A DNA stretch of 64,000 bases, taken from positions 1 through 64,000 of the forward strand of contig CAWJHE010000013.1 of assembly GCA_963842455.1 (NCBI GenBank). The letters run 5' to 3'. A program made the position numbers and the translations under genes. Positions 16,915 through 25,841 of the stretch are shown one piece after another. Position 1 is the first letter of the stretch. The number at the start of each line of letters is the position of its first letter. The stretch is from CAWJHE01 sp963842455 (GTDB lineage Bacteria; Chloroflexota; Anaerolineae; Anaerolineales; UBA4823). The notes under the pieces were generated by a model. It worked only from the letters and a program-made list of their open reading frames with translations, had not been told where the DNA came from and did no database searches.

Positions 16915-16995
16915 CATAACGTTAATATACCCATGATCAAGTGTCAGCGTTAGACACTTAGGTGTGGGTTGAAGTGTGGGTTAAGGTGTTGCTTT
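16915..16995 (-). promoter_or_regulatory. activator-type promoter/operator C with three 12-bp tandem repeats
   Basis: On the plus strand three 12-base units follow each other: AGGTGTGGGTTG (16960-16971), AAGTGTGGGTTA (16972-16983) and AGGTGTTGCTTT (16984-16995). Toward the gene are TAGACACTT (16951-16959), 19 bases, and TAATATACC (16923-16931), whose complement GGTATATTA holds a possible -10. The same arrangement occurs at 11537-11597. Helically phased direct repeats next to a weak promoter, right behind a MalT-like gene, are what a MalT-type activator uses. The inverted GTGTC-N7-GACAC inside the 19-base spacer occurs only here. Confidence 0.6.
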
Positions 16996-17024
16996 GGATT
17001 ACTGAAAAATAATGTGGGGGGCTT

Positions 17025-19730
17025 TTAGCACAAGTTCAGCTCGCGAGCGCGGGCGATGGCTTCGGTGCGCCGGTGTACTTGCAATTTTTCGAAAATCCTG
17101 CGGTTATGCCCTTTGACCGTATCCAGGGCAAGGAATAAGCGCTGGCAGATTTCTTGATTTGAGAGACCCTGGCAAATGAGCTGTAACACTTCCAGTTCGC
17201 GCTGGCTCAGCGGTTCGATCAATTCTGATTGCGAATGGGTTGATGTCGACCCCGGTACAGCCTCCGATGGTGCAAAAGCTGACAGGATTTTATGGACATA
17301 ATTCGTAAGTGGATGAGCACGGTCGCTGGATTGTTTTTCAATCCACGATCTAAAATCCACAAACAACAAGCGCATCGGCTCGCCTTTTTCGATGAAGAGG
17401 CGGATGAATCCGCCTGGTTCAGCCAGCGTCAGCGCTTCGGTCAGCACCTGCAGCGCCGGGGCTTTTTCGCCTTGCAGGTGATGCGCAAGCGCTTGCAGCA
17501 CCATCGCGCGAAGCCGTTGATATTCCCACCAAGGAGCATTAATGCCAGATCTGCCCATTTTCTTTTCTTCCATTTGCCGGCGATACGGCTCCAGCAATGC
17601 CAGTGCAGCGGATGGATCGCCCTGCGCTATGAGGGTTCGCGCCTTGAGCAGTGGAAGATCATTTTGCTGTGCAATTTGAGCGGCAGCGCCTATGTTGCCC
17701 TGGTACAAGTGGATCAACGCCTGACCAGCGGCAATGTCTGGCAGACGCACAGTGAAATCCTTTTGGCGTGTGTTTTGTTCTGCCTGCGCCAGAAAGCTGG
17801 TCGCGCCGACCAAATCTCCCCGGGTTAATTTAAGCCCTGACATGAACAGTTGACTCAAAATTAATCGATCAATTACCTGCTCATTTAGCAATCCGAGTTG
17901 ATAACTCAGTTCCCCATATTTCTCAGCTGTATCCAGATCGTTCCATTCAAAATAGATCCTGGCGAGGCCAAGGTACACGACTGTCGCAAACGGAATCAGG
18001 TCGTCCCCGATCAACTGCAGCGCGCGCTGGTATTTCTCAGATGCCTGGTGAAGCTGGTTTCTCGATTCGTGTACCTGACCCAGGCGGGTAGTTGCCAATA
18101 ATACGCCATCATGATCCCCGGCTGCCAGGGCGAGAGATAAAGATTCGGTATAGGCTCGTTCCGCCGCGTCCATGTCTCCCCGGATATAATGGGCAAATCC
18201 AATAAGCTGGGTGGCTGAAGAACGGTAAGCTATGTTATTGGGGTGCAGATATTCCATAGCGCGGTTCGCGTATACCAGGCTGGTATCTGCCTGGTATAGC
18301 GTTGCGGCGAGCATAGCTCTGGCAACCGCAATTTTCCCGACCAGGTTTCGACTCCATTCGTCCATTTCGGTGTTGGGAGGAATTTTCAATGCCAATGCTG
18401 CTTCGGATGCCTGGAGTTTCTCTTCAACACCAATAGTCTGGTAGCTGTCCATCATCATGGCAGCCTGTTTCCACCAAAGGGCAGGTTTGGAATTGAGCAC
18501 ACTCACGGGCAGGGATTCCAGCCATTTCAATATGGTCATTGAAACACCAGGAAGATATGTTGGCATCTCCTTCAGCTCCATCAGCCGTTCAGCGCGCTCA
18601 ATATCTTTGGATGCGGCTGCATGTTTAAAGGCTTCAAGGATCAGTCCATTGTTTTCATACCATTCGCTAGCAATGATGTGCAAAGAGGCGATTTCTTCAG
18701 CACTGCTACTTAGCCCCAGTCTTTTACGAAGCAAATCGCAAAACAGATGGTGGTAGCGGTACCAGATCCGCTCGTTGTCTAACGGGATAATAAACAAGTT
18801 GGCGCGCTCAATGGTACGCAAAATTTCAACACTGGAACCCGACGGTGCACCCAAAACCGCATCACAGAGAGGGGCGGACAAACGTTCCAGAATGGATGTG
18901 TGTACCAAAAAAGTTTGAACTGCAGGAGATTGGCGCTGTATTACCTCTTCAAGCAAGTAGTCCAACACAAAGCGATGACTGCCCGTGAAGGATTGAATGA
19001 AACTGGTGGTGTCCCTGAGCCCATGCATGGAAATGGCTGCCATTTGCAACCCGGCGATCCACCCTTCAGTGCGAGCTTCCAATGCAATGACATCTCCATC
19101 GGATAGGTGTAGACCCATTGTAAGGTTTAGGAACTCAGCAGCTTCGGATGGAGAAAACCTCAGATCCGATGCACGGAGTTCGGTGAGTTGGCCGCGGGCT
19201 CGCAAGCGGGACAAAGGCAGAGATGGATCTTCACGCGATGCGATGAGAAGGTGCAATTGCTGTGGTTGGTGCTCGATCAAAAAGGAAACAGCCTGGTCTA
19301 CCTGTTTCGATTCCACCGAATGGTAATCGTCGAGAACAATGAGTATATCCTCTGAAACAGTGATGATCTCGTTTAGTAAATTGGTCAGGATGGCTTCAGT
19401 CGCAGGCGGCTCAGAGGATTGGAGCACAGCGGATAATCCCCGACCAATCCCGGCATTCAGCTTTTGCATCGCTGCGACCAGGTAGGAAAGGAAACGCATG
19501 AGATCGCCATCCCCTTGATCCAGTGATAGCCAGGCGACCGACTTTCCACAACCAGCAATCCATTCGCTGACCAGCGTGGTTTTTCCAAAACCGGCGGGAG
19601 CAGAGATGAGAGTTAGCTTGCGACCTGAGGATAGGCTCTCGTTCAGACTCTCAATCAGGCGAGGGCGTAGGACAAGATTTGGTCTTGGAGGAGGAACAAA
19701 GAGTTTCGTGAGGAGCAGGGCATTGGACAT
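17025..19730 (-). CDS. MalT-like STAND LuxR-family transcriptional regulator
   Basis: A 901-residue activator starting MSNALLLTKLFVPPPRP at 19730; the alternative start 24 bases upstream adds a non-homologous leader. Walker A APAGFGKTT is near residue 44 and Walker B DILIVLDDYHS near 130. A TPR-like helical region occupies the middle, and a LuxR helix-turn-helix ends the protein (PLSQRELEVLQLICQGLSNQ, then TVKGHNRRIFEKLQVHRRTE). It is paralogous to 5900-8689, but the recognition helix differs, so it should read a different DNA site. It lies directly upstream of operator C and module C, its likely targets together with operator B. Confidence 0.93.
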   Translation of the reverse strand: MSNALLLTKLFVPPPRPNLVLRPRLIESLNESLSSGRKLTLISAPAGFGKTTLVSEWIAGCGKSVAWLSLDQGDGDLMRFLSYLVAAMQKLNAGIGRGLSAVLQSSEPPATEAILTNLLNEIITVSEDILIVLDDYHSVESKQVDQAVSFLIEHQPQQLHLLIASREDPSLPLSRLRARGQLTELRASDLRFSPSEAAEFLNLTMGLHLSDGDVIALEARTEGWIAGLQMAAISMHGLRDTTSFIQSFTGSHRFVLDYLLEEVIQRQSPAVQTFLVHTSILERLSAPLCDAVLGAPSGSSVEILRTIERANLFIIPLDNERIWYRYHHLFCDLLRKRLGLSSSAEEIASLHIIASEWYENNGLILEAFKHAAASKDIERAERLMELKEMPTYLPGVSMTILKWLESLPVSVLNSKPALWWKQAAMMMDSYQTIGVEEKLQASEAALALKIPPNTEMDEWSRNLVGKIAVARAMLAATLYQADTSLVYANRAMEYLHPNNIAYRSSATQLIGFAHYIRGDMDAAERAYTESLSLALAAGDHDGVLLATTRLGQVHESRNQLHQASEKYQRALQLIGDDLIPFATVVYLGLARIYFEWNDLDTAEKYGELSYQLGLLNEQVIDRLILSQLFMSGLKLTRGDLVGATSFLAQAEQNTRQKDFTVRLPDIAAGQALIHLYQGNIGAAAQIAQQNDLPLLKARTLIAQGDPSAALALLEPYRRQMEEKKMGRSGINAPWWEYQRLRAMVLQALAHHLQGEKAPALQVLTEALTLAEPGGFIRLFIEKGEPMRLLFVDFRSWIEKQSSDRAHPLTNYVHKILSAFAPSEAVPGSTSTHSQSELIEPLSQRELEVLQLICQGLSNQEICQRLFLALDTVKGHNRRIFEKLQVHRRTEAIARARELNLC

Positions 19731-19927
19731 TCTTATAAATATTATACAGTGCAATCACTTAGAGCGAGGGGGTAAACAAAGAAGAATCAAAAAGGACGAT
19801 AAATGACATTGACGGACCCAGACAAAGGAACAATTAGACGACTTTCTTTGAACTATCTCTGTATGCCTGGCATCCATGGACTAGCATTCGTCGGTTTGGC
19901 TGATTTCCAGAATCTATCGGCTCACGC

Positions 19928-19960
19928 AAAAAGCAGGAACTCTTATCGTTCCTGCTTTTT
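19928..19960 (-). terminator. bidirectional intrinsic terminator
   Basis: A perfect 13-base stem (AAAAAGCAGGAAC and GTTCCTGCTTTTT) around a 7-base loop TCTTATC. Because both ends carry A/T runs it can work in either direction. It lies ~60 bases after the end of the peptide ABC operon (20020) and so closes that minus-strand operon. Confidence 0.85.
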
Positions 19961-20019
19961 GTCTTACTTACTTTTACGGAGGATTTCGAGAAACTGTGTT
20001 TTCTCGTTACTAACGATGA

Positions 20020-21609
20020 CTACTTGAAGTAAACAAATCTCACAAAGTGGCTTTCAGCAGCAGTGGGTTTGAAACCCTCGATGTTGCTGCGTACGCCCAC
20101 GATCTGCTGGACGTTGGAGTAGGTGATGGCGGGCACTTCGGCGCGCAAGATCTGCTGCGCTCGTTTGATCAGCGCTTCGCGCTCGGGGCCGTTGGGGGTG
20201 GCGCGGCTTTCGCTCATCACATTATCGAACTCATCATTTTTCCAGAAGCAGATGTTGCCGTTCGGGATCTGCAGCGAATGGAACGGACCAAACAGGTTGT
20301 TGTCGGCCTCGGGGAAGCCGATGGCACCCCAGGCGCTGATGAAGATTTCGGTGTCGCCGTCTTGCACCGTAGTCCAGAAGGTGGCTTGTTCCAGCACCTG
20401 GATCTCGATATTCAAACCGACGGCATTCAACATGCTCTGGATGACCGTGGCGGCATCGATCTTGAACTGGTCGTCGTAGATGGTGAAGCGGTAGGTGGTG
20501 CCTTCGGGGATGCCCAGCTCTTTCAGGAGGGCTTTGGCCTTTTCCGGATCGTAGCGCGGGGTGACATCGCTGTCATCGTAGTAGGGCATGTTCGGGGTTA
20601 CCGAGGTGGGGGTGTAGCGGGCGTTGCCCATGTACACCGAATCGACCACCGCCTGTTCGTCGATAGCCCAATCGATCGCCTGTCGGAACTTTAGATTGTT
20701 GAAGGGTTCCTTGGAGCCGTTCATGCCGATGTACTCGAACAGGGTGGAATCGTTGCGGGTGATCTTGGTGTTGGGGTTGCTCTCCAGGCGGGGGATGTCC
20801 TTGGCCGGAATGGCATAGGCGATATCGATATTGCCGCTTTCCAACTCGATCACACGGCTGTTGGCTTCCACAATGGTGCGGATGATCAGATTCTTGTAGG
20901 CGGGTTTAGTGCCCCAGTAATCTTCATTGCGCTCGTAGACGGAGCGATCGTTTTTGGTCCAGGAGACAAACTTGAAGGGTCCGGTGCCGACAGGGTTCTG
21001 GACGGCTTTTTCTTCATTTTCGGTGAATTCCTTTTCGCTAATGATGGCTGCGCCTATATAGGGCAGGTAGCCGATCAGGGGCGTAAAGGGCTCGTGGGTG
21101 CCGATGATCACGGTATAATCATCGACTGCTTTTGTCTCGGCGGCATTCACGGCGCGCATAATGTAGGATACATTGGCGCCTTTGGGGCCGGTGGCGCGGG
21201 TCATGCTGAAGACCACATCGCTGGCTTTGAATTCTTCGCCGTTGTGGAACTTGACACCCTTGCGCAGGTTGAACTTCCAGTGCAGGGGATCAACCTGCTC
21301 CCAGCTTTCGGCCAGTTGCGGGATGATTTTCAGGTTTTCATCGTACATTACCAGGGTATCGTAAACGGGGGTGAGGTTGTTTACGCAGGGAGTGGACCCA
21401 CAGTTGTGCGGATCCATGGTCGGCGGATCCCAGGGGATACCTACAACAAGCGTATCCTTGACCGCAGCCGGCTCTTCGGTGGCTGCGGGGGCTTCGGTAG
21501 CGGCAGGTGCAGCTGGGGCGGTTGGGGCGGTTGCGCAACCCAACAACATGCTTGCCAGCATGAGTACAGCTACCATCACTTGCAAAATCCGGTACAGCTT
21601 ATTTTTCAT
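20020..21609 (-). CDS. ABC transporter substrate-binding lipoprotein, family 5 (peptide type)
   Basis: A 529-residue extracytoplasmic solute-binding protein of the DppA/OppA (SBP_bac_5) family. The signal peptide ends in the lipobox LLGC (cysteine 25), followed by an Ala/Pro/Glu-rich linker, as in many Chloroflexota lipoproteins. The family pattern is clear: LAESWEQVDPLHWKFNLRKG, then VKFHNGEEFKASDVVFS and the RQAIDWAIDEQAVVD segment. It captures peptides or another organic ligand for the permeases and ATPases encoded upstream in the same operon (21706-25528). The divergent amidohydrolase hints at a nitrogen-containing ligand, but that is inference. Confidence 0.93.
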   Translation of the reverse strand: MKNKLYRILQVMVAVLMLASMLLGCATAPTAPAAPAATEAPAATEEPAAVKDTLVVGIPWDPPTMDPHNCGSTPCVNNLTPVYDTLVMYDENLKIIPQLAESWEQVDPLHWKFNLRKGVKFHNGEEFKASDVVFSMTRATGPKGANVSYIMRAVNAAETKAVDDYTVIIGTHEPFTPLIGYLPYIGAAIISEKEFTENEEKAVQNPVGTGPFKFVSWTKNDRSVYERNEDYWGTKPAYKNLIIRTIVEANSRVIELESGNIDIAYAIPAKDIPRLESNPNTKITRNDSTLFEYIGMNGSKEPFNNLKFRQAIDWAIDEQAVVDSVYMGNARYTPTSVTPNMPYYDDSDVTPRYDPEKAKALLKELGIPEGTTYRFTIYDDQFKIDAATVIQSMLNAVGLNIEIQVLEQATFWTTVQDGDTEIFISAWGAIGFPEADNNLFGPFHSLQIPNGNICFWKNDEFDNVMSESRATPNGPEREALIKRAQQILRAEVPAITYSNVQQIVGVRSNIEGFKPTAAESHFVRFVYFK

Positions 21610-21705
21610 GACAATTCTCCTCTTTTTTAATATATCTGATCGACTGATACAAATTCTGGTGTAAAAGCGCTCGCTGTCTTGTCCGACTTGCTTTGCGCGA
21701 TTTAC

Positions 21706-22689
21706 TCAATCGTGTACAGTGCGTTGCAGCTTGCCGGCAAAGTGGCAGGCGACAAAACGCTCTCCAGCATAGGGCTTTAGTTCCGGCGTCTTCTGACGGC
21801 AAACATCCTGTACATAAATGCAGCGGCCGGCAAAACGGCAGCCTTCGGGTGGGTTCACCGGGCTGGGAACATCGCCTTTGAGGATGATCTCTTCCCTTTT
21901 GACATCGATACGTGGGATGGGGATTGCCGACAACAACGCCTGGGTATAAGGATGCAGCGGATCCACAAAAATCGATTTGGAATCGCTCAGCTCCACCATC
22001 TTGCCCAGGTACATCACGGCGATGCGGTCGCTGATATGCTTGACCACGCTCAAATCATGCGAGATGAACAGGTAAGAAAGCCCCATATCCTTCTGCAAGC
22101 GTTTGAGCAAGTTAATGATCTGCGCCTGGATACATACATCCAGCGCCGACACCGGCTCATCCAATACGATAAATTCTGGCCGTACCGATAAAGCCCGGGC
22201 AACCCCCACCCGCTGGCGGCGCCCGCCATCCAGCTCGTGCGGGTAAGCATCGATCAAGCGTGGCGAAAGGCCAACCACCTCCATCAGCTCGCGCACACGT
22301 TCTTCTTTTTTCGCCTTCTTACGAAATTCTGGCAGGTTGGTCAACGGTTCCGAGATGATTTCTTGCAGATTTTTGCGTGGATCCAGCGAAGAATATGGAT
22401 CCTGGAACACCATCTGCATCTTACCGCGCAGCTCTTTCAGCTCTTTTCTGCCGAACTTGAGAATATTCTCGCCGCTGTAGATGATTTCGCCGGAATCGGC
22501 GGTGATCAGGCGGATCAATGTGCGCCCGGTGGTGGATTTTCCACAGCCCGATTCACCGACCAGTCCCAGAGTTTCGCCTTTGTTAATATAAAAACTCAGC
22601 TCATCCACGGCATGCAGCTTTCTGCTGCCGACGTTGAAGTACTTTTTAAGATTGGTGACTTCTAACAATTTTACTGCTGCTTCAGGCAT
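21706..22689 (-). CDS. peptide-type ABC transporter ATPase (OppF/DppF-like)
   Basis: A 327-residue ATPase with Walker A GESGCGKST, signature LDGGRRQRVGVARAL and Walker B FIVLDEPVSALD. It also has the C-terminal oligopeptide-transporter extension, with cysteines in GCRFAGRCIYVQDVC. The DGGRRQR form of the signature is a known variant in the OppF branch, so it is not a defect. The start at 22689 follows AGAGGTG and overlaps the upstream ATPase gene by 8 bases, so the two are translationally coupled. It pairs with 22682-23689 to power the permease. Confidence 0.93.
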   Translation of the reverse strand: MPEAAVKLLEVTNLKKYFNVGSRKLHAVDELSFYINKGETLGLVGESGCGKSTTGRTLIRLITADSGEIIYSGENILKFGRKELKELRGKMQMVFQDPYSSLDPRKNLQEIISEPLTNLPEFRKKAKKEERVRELMEVVGLSPRLIDAYPHELDGGRRQRVGVARALSVRPEFIVLDEPVSALDVCIQAQIINLLKRLQKDMGLSYLFISHDLSVVKHISDRIAVMYLGKMVELSDSKSIFVDPLHPYTQALLSAIPIPRIDVKREEIILKGDVPSPVNPPEGCRFAGRCIYVQDVCRQKTPELKPYAGERFVACHFAGKLQRTVHD

Positions 22690-23689
22690 GGGACACCTCT
22701 TGCGATTGCTTCTCGACATCCGGCTGGTAAAGGAAACAGCTCACGTAATGTTCCTCGTCGATATGGGTGATGGCCGGTCTTTGGCGGGTACAGATCTCCA
22801 TGCGCTTTGGACAGCGCGGCGAGAAGGTGCAGCCAGCGATGCGCTCGGTGGGTTCGGGCGGAAGGCCGTCGATTTCTTCCAGCCATTCTTCGTCCACATC
22901 CAGCTTGGGGATCGAATTGAACAGCCCGAGCGTGTAGGGGTGGCATGGGTTGGTATACATCTTCTCTTTGCTGGCAAATTCGACGATGCTGCCGGCGTAC
23001 ATGATGGCCACTTTGTCGCAATTCTGGGCGACGATACCCAGGTCGTGGGTGATCAGGATCATCGAGGTGCCGAATTTTTCTTTCAGGTTCTTCATCAGCT
23101 TTAGCACCTGCGCCTGGATGGTCACATCCAGGGCGGTGGTCGGCTCGTCGGCGATCACCAGCTTGGGGCTGCAGGCCAGGGCGATGGAGATCACCACCCG
23201 CTGCTTCATTCCACCGCTGAACTGGTAGGGGAAGTCGTGAGCCCGTTCGCGCTTGATGCCGACAATTTCCAAAAGCTGGTAGGCATCTTCATAAGCTGCA
23301 TCTTTGTTGGGATATTTGTTGTGCAGCATCAGCATTTCGGTTATCTGATCGATGACCTTGACCACCGGGTTGAGCGAGGTCATCGGATCCTGGAAGATCA
23401 TGGAGATCTCTTTCCCTTGCACCTTGCGCATCTCTTTATCCGAGAGCTTCAACAGGTCCTGCCCGTTGAAGAGGATCTCGCCGCTTTCGATCTTGCCGGG
23501 CGGGATGGGCAGCAGCCGCAGGATGGCCTTAGCCGTAGTTGTTTTTCCGGCGCCGGTCTCGCCCACAAACCCGAGGGTTTCCTTGTCGTTCATATTCAGG
23601 TTCAGATTGTTGACTGCATACACCAACCCGTCATGGGTTCTGTAAGTAACACTCAAATTTTTGATTTCGAGTAATTTTGTTTTTTCCAT
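22682..23689 (-). CDS. peptide-type ABC transporter ATPase (OppD/DppD-like)
   Basis: A 335-residue ATPase with Walker A GETGAGKTTT, signature FSGGMKQRVVISIAL and Walker B LVIADEPTTALD. The C-terminal extension GCTFSPRCPKRMEIC carries the cysteine cluster found in oligopeptide transporter ATPases. It starts MEKTKLLEIKNLSVTYRTHD, two bases after the end of the permease gene upstream. It is the partner ATPase of 21706-22689. Confidence 0.93.
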   Translation of the reverse strand: MEKTKLLEIKNLSVTYRTHDGLVYAVNNLNLNMNDKETLGFVGETGAGKTTTAKAILRLLPIPPGKIESGEILFNGQDLLKLSDKEMRKVQGKEISMIFQDPMTSLNPVVKVIDQITEMLMLHNKYPNKDAAYEDAYQLLEIVGIKRERAHDFPYQFSGGMKQRVVISIALACSPKLVIADEPTTALDVTIQAQVLKLMKNLKEKFGTSMILITHDLGIVAQNCDKVAIMYAGSIVEFASKEKMYTNPCHPYTLGLFNSIPKLDVDEEWLEEIDGLPPEPTERIAGCTFSPRCPKRMEICTRQRPAITHIDEEHYVSCFLYQPDVEKQSQEVSHA

Positions 23690-23691
23690 GG

Positions 23692-24576
23692 TTACCCCGC
23701 AACATTTTTCATCTTGGGATCGAGGGCGTCACGCAAGCCATCGCCAAGCAGGTTGAGGGAGAGCGTGGTCAAAACGATGGCCAGACCGGGGAAATAAGTC
23801 ATGTAGGCATAGCCGCGGATAAATTGGCGGCCTTCCGAAAGCATGTTGCCCCATTCCGGGTTGGGCGGTTGGATGCCCAGGCCGATAAAACTCAACCCGG
23901 CGGCCATCAGAATGGCATCGGCGATGCCCAGCGAAATCTGCACGATGATGGGCGGCAAGCAGTTTGGCAAGATATGGGTGGCGATGATCTGGTAATCGTT
24001 CAACCCGGAAGCAACCGCAGCTTCGATGTACTCTTCCCTGCGGATGGTCAACGTGGTGGCTCGTACCACCCGGGCAAAGCGGGGGATGGCCGAAATACCC
24101 AGGGCGATCATCAGGTTGACCAATCCGGTGCCCAGGGTAGCCACGATGGCAATGGCCAGCAGCACATTGGGGATGGCCATCAGAATGTCCATCAGACGCA
24201 TGATGACATTGTCAACCTGGCCTTCATAATACCCGGCGATGGCGCCCAGGATGCCGCCAACAATCGTAGCGATGCCGATGGCGATAAAACCCACCATCAA
24301 GGATAATCGGGTGCCGTAAACCACACGGCTAAAAATATCCCGGCCAAATTTATCGGTGCCAAAGAGGTGCTGTGCGCTGGGCGCTTGAAAAGTGTTTTTC
24401 AAGTTTTGCTCGGCAGCCTTGTAGGGTGCAATCACATCGGCAAATATCGCCGTGAGCAGCAAAATGAGCAGGATCGCCAGGCCGAGCAGCGCCATTTTGT
24501 TTTTCGCCATCGAGCGCACGATGATGGCGAATTGGGTATCGGACTTTTTAAATTTTTGGGTTTCTGTCATGACCAT
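23692..24576 (-). CDS. peptide-type ABC permease (DppC/OppC-like)
   Basis: A 294-residue inner membrane permease with about six helices. It has the OppC N-terminal domain (NKMALLGLAILLILLLTAIF, then DVIAPYK) and the EAA cytoplasmic loop region (EYIEAAVASGLNDYQIIATH). The C-terminal LLGDGLRDALDPKMKN is typical of this subunit. The start could be at 24576 or at a second ATG two codons later (24570). It forms the translocation channel with 24605-25528. Confidence 0.92.
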   Translation of the reverse strand: MVMTETQKFKKSDTQFAIIVRSMAKNKMALLGLAILLILLLTAIFADVIAPYKAAEQNLKNTFQAPSAQHLFGTDKFGRDIFSRVVYGTRLSLMVGFIAIGIATIVGGILGAIAGYYEGQVDNVIMRLMDILMAIPNVLLAIAIVATLGTGLVNLMIALGISAIPRFARVVRATTLTIRREEYIEAAVASGLNDYQIIATHILPNCLPPIIVQISLGIADAILMAAGLSFIGLGIQPPNPEWGNMLSEGRQFIRGYAYMTYFPGLAIVLTTLSLNLLGDGLRDALDPKMKNVAG

Positions 24577-24604
24577 GTGCTTTTACCGTAATAACCTTGT
24601 CTGA

Positions 24605-25528
24605 TTACGTGCGGGCAATACGTGGATCTACAACTGCGTACAGGATATCTGCCAACCAGTTGACGATGCTCACAAAGACGCCGGCAAAGAAAACACCGCC
24701 AAGCACTACCGGATAATCGCGCATCTTGATCGATTCGACCATCAGCCGGCCCAGCCCAGGGATGGAGAAAACAATTTCGGTAAAACAGGCGCCGCCCAAA
24801 AGCGAGCCAAACTGGATGCCGATGACGGTGATGATGGGCACCAGCGAGTTGCGCAAAATGTGTTTAAAGATGACTACGATCTCGCGCTGGCCTTTGGAGC
24901 GGGCCATGTTGACGTAATCCTGGTGCAAGACTTCGAGCATGCTGGAACGCGTCATCCTGGCGATCATGGAGGTGCTTTGAATGCCAAGCGCCAGGCTTGG
25001 CAAAATCATCTCCTTAATACTTGTAAAACCCGATGGCGGGAACCAGCCGAGTGTGACCGAGAAGAGCAGGATCATCAAAAGCCCATACCAGAAAATCGGC
25101 ACAGAGGTGCCGATGAGGGAAAAGACGGTAACGAAGGCGTCGATCAGCGAGTATTGCTTGACCGCTGAAACCACCCCCATCAACACGCCAAACACCGAAG
25201 CCAGGATGGTGGCTACCGTGGCCAGGAGGATCGTATTGGGCACCACCGCCATAATTTCGGTCAGCACCGGGCGCTTTGTGTAATAGGAAGTGCCCAGGTC
25301 GGCGTGAAAAACCATGTTGGTAAAATAGCGGAAATACTGGACAAGAAAAGGATCGTTCAGCCCCAGTTGTTCGCGTAATTCTGCTAAGGCTTCGCTAGTC
25401 GCCGTCTGGCCCAGAATCATGCGCGCCGGGTCGCCAGGGGTGAATTGAAGCATTGAAAAGACGACAAAAGAAACGGCTACAATTACCAGAAGAAGGTATC
25501 CAAATCGCTTCAGTATATATTTCAGCAT
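24605..25528 (-). CDS. peptide-type ABC permease (DppB/OppB-like)
   Basis: A 307-residue permease starting MLKYILKRFGYLLLVIVAVS. It has the OppB hallmark FSMLQFTPGDPARMILG and a periplasmic loop. The EAA-type segment is DYVNMARSKGQREIVVIFKH, and the end is IVNWLADILYAVVDPRI. It is the first gene of the operon 25528-20020, divergent from the YesM/YesN-like genes. Transport of peptides or similar solutes is inferred from the family. Confidence 0.92.
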   Translation of the reverse strand: MLKYILKRFGYLLLVIVAVSFVVFSMLQFTPGDPARMILGQTATSEALAELREQLGLNDPFLVQYFRYFTNMVFHADLGTSYYTKRPVLTEIMAVVPNTILLATVATILASVFGVLMGVVSAVKQYSLIDAFVTVFSLIGTSVPIFWYGLLMILLFSVTLGWFPPSGFTSIKEMILPSLALGIQSTSMIARMTRSSMLEVLHQDYVNMARSKGQREIVVIFKHILRNSLVPIITVIGIQFGSLLGGACFTEIVFSIPGLGRLMVESIKMRDYPVVLGGVFFAGVFVSIVNWLADILYAVVDPRIART

Positions 25529-25841
25529 CCAGCTACTCGCTCCAGTTCTTTTTTGAACCTTTTTCTTACAGAAATATTTATGCCAATTTGTCAGTCAACT
25601 TTGTAAAGTACACTCATTATATAGAAAAGAAATGGGTAAAAAAACCACTAGAAACCTTCCATTTATCTCAAGAATTGATCGAGTTTTTGATACATTTTTC
25701 ACAAAATCCAAATTGATTCTCGAAAAAAGCCTCTTTTTCAATGCTTTTATCCTAACAATCAACACTTTGATCAAATTTTCACGATTAAATGAGCATCAAG
25801 GCTTTTCGTCGCCTTCAATAATTAATTGGATTCATGGTAAT
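25529..25841. promoter_or_regulatory. AT-rich divergent intergenic region
   Basis: About 310 bases of AT-rich sequence between the leftward peptide ABC operon and the rightward sensor kinase gene; it must hold both promoters. An in-frame extension of the kinase back to 25632 exists but reads as low-complexity Phe/Ile/Leu sequence before the true membrane helix, so I treat it as non-coding. No clear -35/-10 pair or palindrome stood out. A YesN-type regulator site would be expected here. Confidence 0.4.

Noticed and set aside
19803..20027. 74-codon plus-strand frame between the LuxR gene and the ABC operon
   Set aside because: It contains the whole bidirectional terminator hairpin (19928-19960) and has no recognisable sequence.
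20047..20694. 215-codon plus-strand frame inside the peptide-binding protein gene
   Set aside because: Rich in Gly/Asp/Val as expected for the antisense of a GC-rich gene; the minus-strand SBP_bac_5 reading is unambiguous.
22170..22250. Defective ABC signature (DGGRR for SGGQ) in the OppF-like ATPase
   Set aside because: This variant is known in working OppF/DppF-type proteins, so it is not a sign of decay.
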